From Bombyx mori (Eukaryota > Arthropoda > Insecta > Lepidoptera > Bombycidae): a stretch of DNA of 64,000 bases. Under the pieces are notes generated by a model. It was not told where the DNA came from. It was given only the letters and a program-made list of their open reading frames with translations, and did no database searches. This document shows positions 43,901-55,900 of the stretch, piece after piece. The stretch covers positions 1,753,501-1,817,500 of the forward strand of contig NC_085121.1 in assembly GCF_030269925.1 (NCBI RefSeq). The letters are read 5' to 3'. The number at the start of each line of letters is the position of its first letter. Position 1 is the stretch's first letter. The translations under genes and the position numbers were made by a program.

Positions 43901-46900
43901 AAGAGCATTGTTTCGCAGAATCTACCACTGGATCGGAAACGCGACCCACTGAGAAGATCCGGCGAAAAACTCAGTGGGCTAGCTGCCTAGTATCTCTTTT
44001 GTGGCCCTTACTATTTTCGAATCCGCAATTGGTATGAAGGTATATCGTATAGGTATAAAGCTATTCCACCCTTTAAATTTTACCATAAGTCTCGCTACAG
44101 AAACAGACATGATGATGGTACTCACTCAAGCAAGCTCACCATACGCACTTCCATCAAAGGTAATGTTTGAAAATTAATTATTGCTTAGGAGCGTGAACGA
44201 TTTCACAGCCCACCTGGTGTTAAGTGGTTACTGGAGCCCATGGACATCTACAACGTTAGTGCGCCACCCACCTGAGATATAAGTTCTATTAGGATCTCAG
44301 TATAGTTACAACGGCTGCTCCACCCTTTAAACCGAAATGCATTACTGCTTCACGGCAGAAATAGGCAGGGCGGTGGTACGTATCCGTGCGAACTCACAAG
44401 ACGTCCTACCACCAGTAAAACCACCAGTTTTTGTTGTCCCTTTGGATTTTTTCGGAGTGGAAGTCGTTCGTTCTCCCGTTTTAAATACACTAAGCTTTCC
44501 TGCGCCGTGCTCGAGTCGTGGTCGAGGCGATTGGCCAACCCCACGTGGGGGCTACGGACCGTCGAGGCGGTTTACCCGGTCTTTGATGACTGGGTGAATC
44601 GTGGCGAGGGACGTCTCACCTTTCGTCTGGTGCAGGTGCTGACCGGGCACGGATGCTTCGGGAAGTACCTGCGCCGGATAGGGGCTGAGCCGACGACGAG
44701 GTGTCACCATTGTGGACACGACCTGGACACGGCGGAGCATACGCTCGCTGTCTGCCCCGCTTGGGAGGTGCAGCGCCGTGTCCTGGTCGCAAAGATAGGA
44801 CCTGACTTGTCGCTGCCTGGCGTCGTGGCGTCGATGCTTGGCAGCGATGAGTCATGGAAGGCTATGCTCGACTTCTGCGAGTGCACCATCTCGCAGAAGG
44901 AGGCGGCGGGGCGAGTGAGGGAAAGCTCTCCTCACTACGCAGAAACCCGCCGCCGCCGAGCAGGGGGTCGGGACCGGGGTCGTATCCGTGACCTGGCCCC
45001 CTAAGAGCTAGGGGTCCCACCCGTTTTGTGCGGGGAGGGACCCAGACGAGGGGTGGCGTGCTCTGCACGCTCACCCGCAATAGGAAGCCGGGTGATGGTA
45101 GACCGCGTTCCCCCGACCGCTCTGGGGGAAGGTGTAACGCGGCGCCATCAAAGCGGGCTCTCGGCCCGCTGAACGAGGGAACCGGTGGTCGTTTCGCTGG
45201 CGGCCACCGGTCCGGCGTCCGTGGGACGGTGGGATGGATGTAATGTGCTCTGCGTCAACCCTGTCCCGCCGTTTCAATAGCCCCGACTGGGCTCCGGCCC
45301 GGTCCGAGGTAGGGCGCCGGTTGTGAGCGGCAGGAGTTTTTAGTGAGGTTCAACTCCCACATACCCCACCTGCCGCGCGGGTGGGGATCCGGCGATTTTC
45401 TCCTGTGGAAAAAAAAAAAAAAAAAAGCTTTCCTGCGGGACTAAAGCTCCGGTACAGTCGCATCACTCGATCCCTCTTGCATTTGACCCATTAGGTAAAG
45501 CTGTTTCGATCATCCATGACGGTATTTTAAGACGAGAACTTGTGATTGGTCAGTGGTGAATAAAAAAAAACCTTTTTTTTTTTAATTTATGCTTTATTTC
45601 GATTAGCTTGTTGCAATACATTTATTTATCTTCTTCATGAAATTACGTAATCTGTCAATCGAAAACAAAATAGATTTCTTTACGAAAGTCGTAGAATTCG
45701 TTCGTAAAAACATGTAATTAATTTATTTATTAAACGGGATTGCCTACTTTACCTAAGATTGACTTGTGTAAGTAGCTTCAAATTTTCAAGACTTACCTAT
45801 GTAATAGATCAATGAAATTCAGCACAATATTTATAAACATTAGGTACTAATGAAGAAAAATCTATAGAATGAATATATTTACTCCTTTTGAGGTATTTTT
45901 GTTCCAAATACATTAAGGCTCCGTTTTTCCTTACAAGAAGTCTCAAAGTTGTAACAAAAGGTTCAAAAACTCGTACTGATAGATAAGAAAAGCTCAATAC
46001 TCTCCCTTAAATCCATATTCGTTGTTCGTACAAACGAAGCAGAAATGATTAGGGCAAAATGTGACGCCAAAGTACAAAGTGGGCAGAGACGGCCTGACAA
46101 AGGTCGCAGGAGGAAATAGTGTCGGACCCATCCGAATCGGTAGCTTTGGAAATGTTCGGCGGTCCACGTCAAAGGGTGAATGAAATACGAGTATGAATCT
46201 AATGATGTGTCACGGCCCATTCTATTTTTTGTTACGTGTAAAGTACTTAGGTATTATTTATATTCAATTCAAAAAATATTACTTTGTATATTTTGGTTAA
46301 TTCTAATATTTGTGATTTTTTAAATTATGAAATGGTCTCCATGATAACTTGAAATTCGATCGCGATTCTGTGTTATTTTTAGATTCACGTAGCAGCGTCT
46401 ACAGCAACTATAATAATTGTATCTTCAATTAGGTATTATACACACTTCAAAAGAATTCATGAATGAAATGGATATATACTAAAAATAATCTATACTAATC
46501 TGGCTGGTACTTTGCACAGAGAGTGAGTCTGGCTGTCCAACGAGGCAACGTAGCCAGTATCTTGGGGACTGTGCCTCCTTCAAGCGCGTTGGAAGATCTG
46601 TTCTACTGTGTGGGTTGAGTTATGTTAAATTATTTCGATGTGACTTTTTGTTAATAAAAAATAAATACGTAAAAAAATCTATACTAATATATAAATCTAC
46701 ATTGGTTTTTACGGATATTCCGTTATAACTACTGAACCATGCATCCTATTGACTTGAAACTTAGTATCCATGTAGAAAATACATGTACTTAATGGATAGG
46801 CTAGTGTTGGACTCCCTAATAATAATGACAAAAAATAATAAGATTAATTTTAAATGCGTATATACTTATGTAGGGATGTAAGAAGTAGATTCTTTGACGT

Positions 46901-49900
46901 AATTCAATGTACTACTTAGTTGTAGTAATCTATACTAATATTATAAAGCTGAAGAGTTTGTTTGTGATGGGTAGCTATTATAAAACGCAAGATATTTGAC
47001 AGATGCCTGAATCTCGCTTACGACATTTTCAAGATAAGCTTGCGTATATACAAGTTCCGAACAAAAACATTCGGACCGTCGGTCTACCGAGCCATATCAC
47101 CCGCTCGGTGGAAGATCTTCCCTTTGTCGTATATTTACAGTTTGTTTGAACGCGCTAATCTCAGGAACTGCGGTCCGAATTGAAAAATTCTTTCAGTGTT
47201 AGATAGCCCATTTATCGAGGAAGGCTATAGGCTATCTATATCATCACGCTAAGACCAATGCAGGAGGAGTACCAATAAAGAATGTTTCAAAATCGGGGTT
47301 TTTTTCCCCTTTTGAGAGCTGCGTGCGCTGCGGAAACGGTTAAAGTTTCGCTAAAGTAATGTGTGAGTGAATTGTTCCCCTTTAAAAGATCTTAAAAAAA
47401 GTCCGCGACAGCATATTCTATATATTAAGGTTGGCTCACTATAACGTTTTTTATGTTAAACACATTTATTCTAAATTAAAGCATTATTTGTGAACTATTC
47501 CACGCGGAGGAAGTCGCGGGCAAAAGCTAGTTAATTAGATTATTTATCGTCTCAACATTCACAAAATTGAATTGTTTGTCATAATTAAATTAACTTTTAT
47601 TATATTATAATGCTCACTATAAAGAGCTTATTGTACAACGTTTAGAATTATGTGCTACATTGGCGATAATCTGTTTCCCAAACACACCAAAAGAGGTATA
47701 ACTTAAAAAAGAACGCATTAGTGTTCTGCGCCAGATTAGTGGGGTCCATTATTTTGTACTAATACTACCATGGAAGTACATACTACTATAAAAGGTGCGC
47801 TTACAACACTTTTACTGGTGGTAGGACCTCTTATGAGTCCGCACGGGTAGGTACCACTACCCCGCCTATTTCTGCCGTGAAGCAGTAATTCGTTTCGGTT
47901 TGAAGGGTGGGGCAGCCGTTGTAACTATACTGAGACCTTAGAACTTATGTCTTATGGTGGGTGGCGCGTTTACATTGTAGATGTCTATGGGCTCCGGTAA
48001 CCACTTAACATCAGGTGGGCTGTGAGCTCTTCCACCCATCAAAGCAATAAAAAAAAAAACAAAAAAGACTTAGGTACAACACTACATAGGTCTGTTTTGT
48101 TGCATTTGGCCCTGTTTATGATTCGTCCTTGGCCCCGTTTCCGCGGAAATGTTATGGTAACCTTCAGGTTTATTTCACCTTTTAGCTCTCATACTACTAT
48201 AGAGGACACAAAACATTATCTTTAATTCGAATTTGCGAAGAATTAATCTTGAGAATGAGAATGTCATATGACAAAGTTATATGATTAAATAACGTTTGAA
48301 ACGTATTATAATAGTGTCGACGAATATTAACACTAATCGCTCGTGTAAAATAAGTAACAAATAAAAGGCTCCAAAATAAAATTGTAAAATCAGTTTTATT
48401 TATAAATATGTATTGGAAAAATATATTTACATAATACGCGATTTTTCTTCTATATTAATTTGTTTTTTCTTTGCGACATTTTGAATGTTTCACGAATAAC
48501 TCCACAAAGTTTTGTTGCGTCTTGTGTATAGTTAAGTAACAAACTGACTGAATGATGATGAGATATGAAGAAGGGGGCTTTGACTCTACTGCATGCACGT
48601 GTTTTGTTTCTAAGAATTAGAAAATACCCTACACTAAACTAAATCCTATTGTTTTTTTTTTCCTGATTTTAATAGCCATTGAAGACAAATGTGGATACCT
48701 ATTCAAATTGTTTACAATACAGCTTAGCCGGTCGTTCTAACAGATCTAATTCTCCGAAATATTAGTTAAATGTGGTCGTTTTATGAGGTGTGTCGTTATT
48801 AGCAATGTCGTATAGAGCAATGTTTTTAATAAGGCGGTCACAATGTCGTATAAAGCAATGTTTTTAATAAGGCGGTCATATAGCATTCAGCCGGGACCTT
48901 TGTTCTAGGTTATTATAACGATGTCACAGTAAACGGTTTTGACTGTAAACAAATTTAAATATTCGGTAGCTGTTTGGTATTTGTTATCAACGATACAATC
49001 ATTTTACAAGGCAAACTTAATAATAACCAATATGCCTTTTGTTCACACTTTCGAGCGCATATTATTATGTAAGTCCATAGATTGCATAGTACAAAATTCA
49101 CTGATTCAATTTGCAAAAAAGTGTTGCTTTCCATTAGCACGCGATTCGACCAACCGTAAACTTTAACAGCCTGTACATTAGGAACGTTAAAACCTCAATC
49201 TCGTAAAAGAATCGTTAATCGCTTTACGCTTTGCTAAGCTTTGCAGCGTACGTTAATGATTTATTTATTTATTTAACTAGCTGACCCGGCAGACTTCGTA
49301 GTGCCTCAATCGATAAATAAAAGACCTAAACTTTTGTATAAAATAAACTTAAAACAAACAAAAGGAATCCATCCGACGGGGGACAAATCAAAGGGAAAAC
49401 AAAATTGTTATTTTTATTTAATTCCGAGCATTTTCAAATTTATCTACCTTTTAAACCTTCTCTGGACTTCCACAAATAATTCAAGACCAAAATTAGCCAA
49501 ATCGGTCCAGCCGTTCTCGAGTTTTAGCGAGACTAACGAATAGCAATTCATTTATATATATATATATATAGATAGATTTATTGTAACTACTAATAAAGTG
49601 AATGACCTAGAACATCCGCGGAATTACCATAGATAACACAAAACATTTAAGAATTGACAAGAGGCTACAGGATAAGTGTCACTTCAATTACAAACTTACA
49701 AACGATAGTTAACGATGTAATTCCTTTAATGTACGTATTTTGTCAGAAAAATTGTCCGACATTACGCCCTACCAACATAGCCGTAAAAATAATGCGGCGA
49801 TCAATCTCGAGAAGCAAAGTCAAAGATTCAGTTACATTGTAATAACGACTTAAAATCAATGAGAGAGAGAGTAAAAAATCGCTGACTCTCGTCGACAGAC

Positions 49901-52900
49901 CGTGAAGTCTTTATCACAAACGAATGAAAGTACTAAACCACTCTACGTAGTTCTTAAATATATCTTCTTGTTTGACTTTATGTGTGAAGTTTTCCAATTA
50001 CCGCGCAGCGTAGAATGCGGTGACTTCGAACTTTAACACGTTCCTTGAAATGGTTGAGAGGGTACTGCACTAATTTAAAGTTTAGAAGCACTTCGCCTGT
50101 AAAGAGCTTTGCGAAAAAATATAATGGACATAAATTTCGATTGTTACATTTACGTGCGCACTAACGCATACCTAAATTAGGTTTTTTTTTGTCAAAAACG
50201 AAATTGTAACGATTGAAACAAAATAAATTAGTCATTTTTAATATTTTCATTTCGTCGGTTTTCGTTAGTCGTCTACTTAAGTGAAACTGACTTGGTGGTG
50301 CAGTAGTCAGCAACCCTGATTGCTGGTACAAGGGTCGTGTGTTCGATTCCCACATAGGACGATCACCCGGTCTCCGTCCTCGCCGAACCCGTCGCTTGCG
50401 TTGAAGGGCTCGACGAGTAAATTTACCCACAGACACAGCCCGCTGAGTTTCTCGCCGGATCCTCTCAGTGGGTCGCGTTTGCAATCCGGTAGTAGATTCT
50501 GCGAAGCACTGCTCTTGCTATAGCCATAGCCTCTCAAGGCTATCAAGATAGGTAGAAAGAAACGGCGAACATTCGTGTGACGAATAGATTTACTTGCAAA
50601 GTTCGTGTCCAAGTCGATCTAAAGTAAAATACAACAAATACGTTTGCATTTCTTTTCTACCTTGTCTACGTTGCCTACGAGACTACTGCGAAAGGCTACC
50701 TACGAAAACAAATTAGTTGCGGAGGTCAATACGGTTTGATAAATCGTTCATTCCCCTTCAGCAAATCACGGCACTTATCACTTGATCAAATCATAGTGAT
50801 TAGATAAAGTGCTGTAATATGATTGGTTTATTTACATCGAAATTCGGTTTTTTGTAGTAAACATTGGATACATAAAGATTCGACCACGGTTCAAAAGTGA
50901 TCATCAAAAATACTCGTCATTCAGAATTAATTTTATATTTTTTATTATATAAACAGAATTTTTATAAACTAATTATATAAACGGTTTATTATATAAATGA
51001 ATTATATAAACAATTTTAAATTTATTATTTTTCATTGTAGATTCTGTTATTAAAACACAACTTAAATTCGCGTTGATTTTTTCACATGTTCTGACTCTTC
51101 AAATAATAATTATCAGTTTTTGTGGTCACGAATCATCTACTGTGAATTAGTGTGAATCGAATTCAACAAATTAAACGGTAAAAGCGTTTTGAAATCTTTA
51201 GAAATACTTATATTAAAATATAACTCAATTACGCAAGTTAAAAAAAGCTAAGATAGGTAAATCAAAGATGATTTTTCTTCTAAATTCTCCGAGTTTACGA
51301 AACACACCCATCAATACGAATAATGTTGAAAGGTTATCGGGTCATTTATCATTGGAGCTTTGCAATGTTTTGTGGTTTTCATTTCGAATATCTGAATATA
51401 GATGGAATTTCAACGGATCGCTTAGTTTGTAATTCAAGAGATCATAACAGAGAGATTGTAGTCAGATATTATTTAAATCTACTGATTTTTTTTGTTTAAC
51501 GAAGTAAAAGTTGGCAACACTTGAAATTCAATTTGAATTATGAATCAGGCTCGATACCTATCTGTTATTTGGAAGAAAGTAAAATGCGAATTCTAAAAAC
51601 CGTTTCGAAAATGTATTTTTTTATGAGAATCTATCTGTTTTAATAGATTTCTTTCGTACTGTAAGATTTCAGTAAAACTAAAAATGTTTTGTTTTTCCAC
51701 CGCTGTCGCTGACGCGGATAAACATATAAAGATACTTAGTGTTTTATTGACCGCTCCGATAAAGATTTCGGAGGACAATACATACCAACCATAAACAGCC
51801 TCACCACAGACCTCACACTAACGCGTATCAAAAGAAAGTAAATTGGCAAATATCCACGATAAAAAACATAATTTGTATATTGAATAAGCAAAAAATTTAC
51901 GAGCCTTTCGGGGTAGACTGCGTCGCTGGAACGGAGCCACGTATCGGTCGTTACATTTCACGTATTACCTAATTCAACCAATACCTGGCGGCGCATTTCG
52001 TGAAGGCCCCTTTCATTTTCACATTGAAAAAAAAACTATTTCAATTTTTTTTAATGGCATAAAGTGCCGAACGAATTCACGACAATACTGATGTTATGTT
52101 GTTACCAGAACCTGTAGGAATCACAATGTGAGTGCCAGTGAATTTAAGTCCTTAAGACACGCGTCTGCATCGAAATTGTACAGGATACCTAATAAAGGCT
52201 ATACAAACTCTTCAATCTGATGTGGATTACTGCTTGGAGACTAATACGCCGGTTGTAGTTACAAACAAAAAATTTGCCGTTTTGTTTTTAATACACTATT
52301 TTATTACCTTTTTTTTGTTTTATTGCTTAGATAGGTGGACGAGCTCACAGCCCACCTGGTGCTAAGTGGTTACTAGAGCCCATAGACATCTACAACGTAA
52401 ATGCGCCGCCACCCACCTCGAGATATAAGTTCTAAGATCTCAAATAAAGTTACAACGGCTGCCCCACTCCTCAAACCGAAACGCATCATTGCTTCACGGC
52501 AGGAAGGGTGGTGGTAGCTACCCGCGCGGTCCTACTACCTACCTACTAAGGATTAGGGAGTCAGGTAGGCAAAATTGGTACCACCAGAGCGGGCGGTTGA
52601 TACGAAAGTAGCACTGATAGCTATAGCATCATCTGATCTACAACAATAATTGCTTCTAGGTTCTGCAGAACAGACCGGTGAGTATGGTGGTGCAGTGGAG
52701 CGAGGTGCGTACGGCGTGGCAGGACAGCGACTTCATAACCGAGTGCTTGTGTTGGCATAACGTCTACCGACAGAGGCACGGCGCGCCCCAGCTTTATATG
52801 GCCCCAGAGGTATGATAATCCAAGTAAAGATCTCCTTTTTTATTGCCCTTGCAGGCAGACGACCATACGCCCCACCTCATGGTGAGTGGTTACGGTCGCC

Positions 52901-55900
52901 TATGGACTTCAGCAATGCCAGGGGCAGAGCCAAGTCCACGCGGGTAGGCACCACCACCCTACCTATTTCTGCCGTGAAGCGGTAATGCGTTTCGGTTTGA
53001 AGGATGGGGCAGCCGTTGTAACTATATTTGAGACCTTAGAATTTATATCTCAAGGTTGGTGGCGCATTTACGTTGTAGATGTCTATGGGCTCCAGTAACC
53101 ATTTAACACCAGGTGGGCTGTGAGCTCGTCCACACATCTAGGCAATAAAAAAAAAAGTCCTACCACCAGTAATTACGCAAATTATCATTCTGCGGTTTTG
53201 ATTTTTATTAAACGATGTTATTCCTTCACCGTGGAAGTCAATCGTGAACATTTGTTAAGTACGTATTTTGTTAGAAAAATTGCTACCCCAATAGCGGGAT
53301 TCGAACACCGGTGCATCGCAAGATACGAATGCACCGAAGGCCTCATCCTTTAGGCCACGACGACTTCAAAATCAGTAGTAAGGTACGAAACGTCACAAGA
53401 ACCGTGGTAATTTTATTGAAACTTTTCATACATTAAAATGATGCAATATAATAATATAACACGATGATAGGCTTCGGGGTTCAGTCATTTTGAAAGGGAC
53501 GGGTCACGGAACGTTTTCGACCCCGCCAATTAATCTTTGAAACGGGTCAGTAATATATTGGATACGGCCGACGTTGAAATCGTGAGCAGAATCAGAAATT
53601 AAAAACTTTTGAATCATTTTGTTTTGTGGTACAAATATAGGGGGCTTATTGGTCTAGCTAGGAGATAATGGCCGTTCAACGATCATTACACGCCTTCTGT
53701 TATGACGTTATTATCGTAATAATACTGTCATCTTACCTTCTTCGTTCAATTGTTACTTTCTTCTGCGTCAAGTCGAAATACGAGTAGGTTTGTGAGGTTT
53801 AAATACATTTAAATACGTGTAATATTTTATCATCGTCGTGATCTAAAGGATAAGACGCCCTATGTACTCATATCAAGTGTCGCGATTATGTCGATTTTTA
53901 AGTTCCGTAGTGGGGTAAAATTTTCTATGAAAAAACGCTACTGTAATTTTTTGACGAACGAATGCCAACATGAAGGAATAACGTCTCGAACCCACAAAAT
54001 TATAAATTTGCGTACATAATTATTTATTTATTGTTATTATTATTTTTTTATCTATGTGAAATGTTATTTTTAATGAATGTAATATGGCTGTAATATCTGA
54101 AATCAACTATTTATGCCGCGAAGCAGTTTTACGTTTCGGTTTGACGCTTGAGGCAGTTATAGAATACAATTGAGACTTTGGTACTTGGTACTCACCTCGA
54201 GTCATACGGCAGTCATTTTCCGGTAACGCCTTAACACCAAGTGGCCCGCGAGCTCGTATAACAGTCTATGCAGTAAAAATATATTTATAAAACCACACTA
54301 AAAATCATGTTGAACGAATGTTTGTCGGGAAGATAAAGCACATCACGGGAAAATAAAGCACATCACTACTAAGCCAAAATATTTTCTGTAGTGTATTAAC
54401 GACTGGGAGAAGAGAGAAAGTTTAAAATTATAAGTAATACCGCTTTGCTTCGAAAACTGTAACTTATGATTAATCTTATTGAATAGTTTTTTATACAAAT
54501 GGGGTCTGACAGTAACAAACAGTAAAAAATGCAACGAACAGAAAATCTAATCTTACCTCTTCTTAAATTAATATTTCACTATATTGGCGATAGAGGCTTA
54601 CAAATACATAAAACATATATGCTGTCACGGGCTTTTTTGTAGAACTATTTGAGATAAACATTTCCATTTTACATTAGGTATATATGTGTAACGGTTCAAC
54701 GATTTTTGCGGCGCACGCAAAAATAGCTCGCAGATGGCAGATTTTTTTCCTTCTTACTTGACACTTATCGACTATCGTTATATGGTAGTTCACACTATAT
54801 TTTGTAGATTATAGCCTATGTGTTATTTTGATGTGTAAGCTTAGTGTCATATTTGTTTATACCGAATCCACAGCCTATAAAAAATTACGATACTTCCATA
54901 TAATTTTGCATTCCCTCTCTCAAACCTTTTTTTCGCATTAAAAAGCCCATTTCCTTGCTCAGGCTTCTAGACTGTGTAACAAATTTCATTTAAATCGGTT
55001 CAGTAGTTTCGGCGTAAAAGCCCGACAGACAGACAGATCTACTTTCGCATTCATAAAATCAGTCTGGATTAGAAGAATAATTAAATTATTTTTTTGTTTT
55101 CAGCTCTGCGATTACGCTCAAGCGTGGGCCAACCATCTCGCTCACACCAACAAGTTCCACTATAGGAACGACAGAGACGTAGGACAGAATCTATATCAAA
55201 GGCCCGTTAGCGCTCTACAACCAGAGATTACGGGTATTTTTTTTTCAATGTCCTACATGACAATCTTAAAGTATAATAATTAGTACAACTTATGTGGGCG
55301 TAACTCGAAATAATTAGCGTAATTTATTCGTCACAAGTAAAAGCAAAATCAAAGTATACAATTAAAAAACCGGTCTCGCAAGCCCAAAGCCAACTAAATA
55401 TCCAGTATAAATAAACAAAAGTGTCCTAATTCTTATTGTAATGTATTTTTAGAAGTTAGTCGTTAGAGAACCAGATAATATTTTGTACAACGCCATGTTT
55501 TAAATTTTAGCACTGCAATACACGTAAGGTAAATGCTTTATATTCGTACATTCCTGCCAGTAGCCTCGGAGGATATTCTGGCTTAATTGATAGGCAAGCT
55601 GACGGAGCTCAGCCTGAAACATAAAGTTCACTAAGGACCGTTCACGCAAACTCTTGAAAAAACCACCTGTTAGTAATTTTATTGGACAGCTACAGATATA
55701 TTTATCAAATCTTATTTCTCGTGCCTAGGGCAAGAAGTCTCGTCGTACTGGTACGCGGCAGTTAAGCAATACAATTTCTTTAAGGAATCCGATGTTCTTC
55801 ATGCAAACGTTAACGCTGGTAAGTATCTACAGCACACCTTTACCTTCCTATTTTTTTTTTAAATTTTATAATAATGGTAGTTTTTACACGTGGAAGATAA

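Noticed and set aside
50285..50352. tRNA gene
   Set aside because: It is the tRNA-derived head of a SINE B copy, followed directly by the SINE body.
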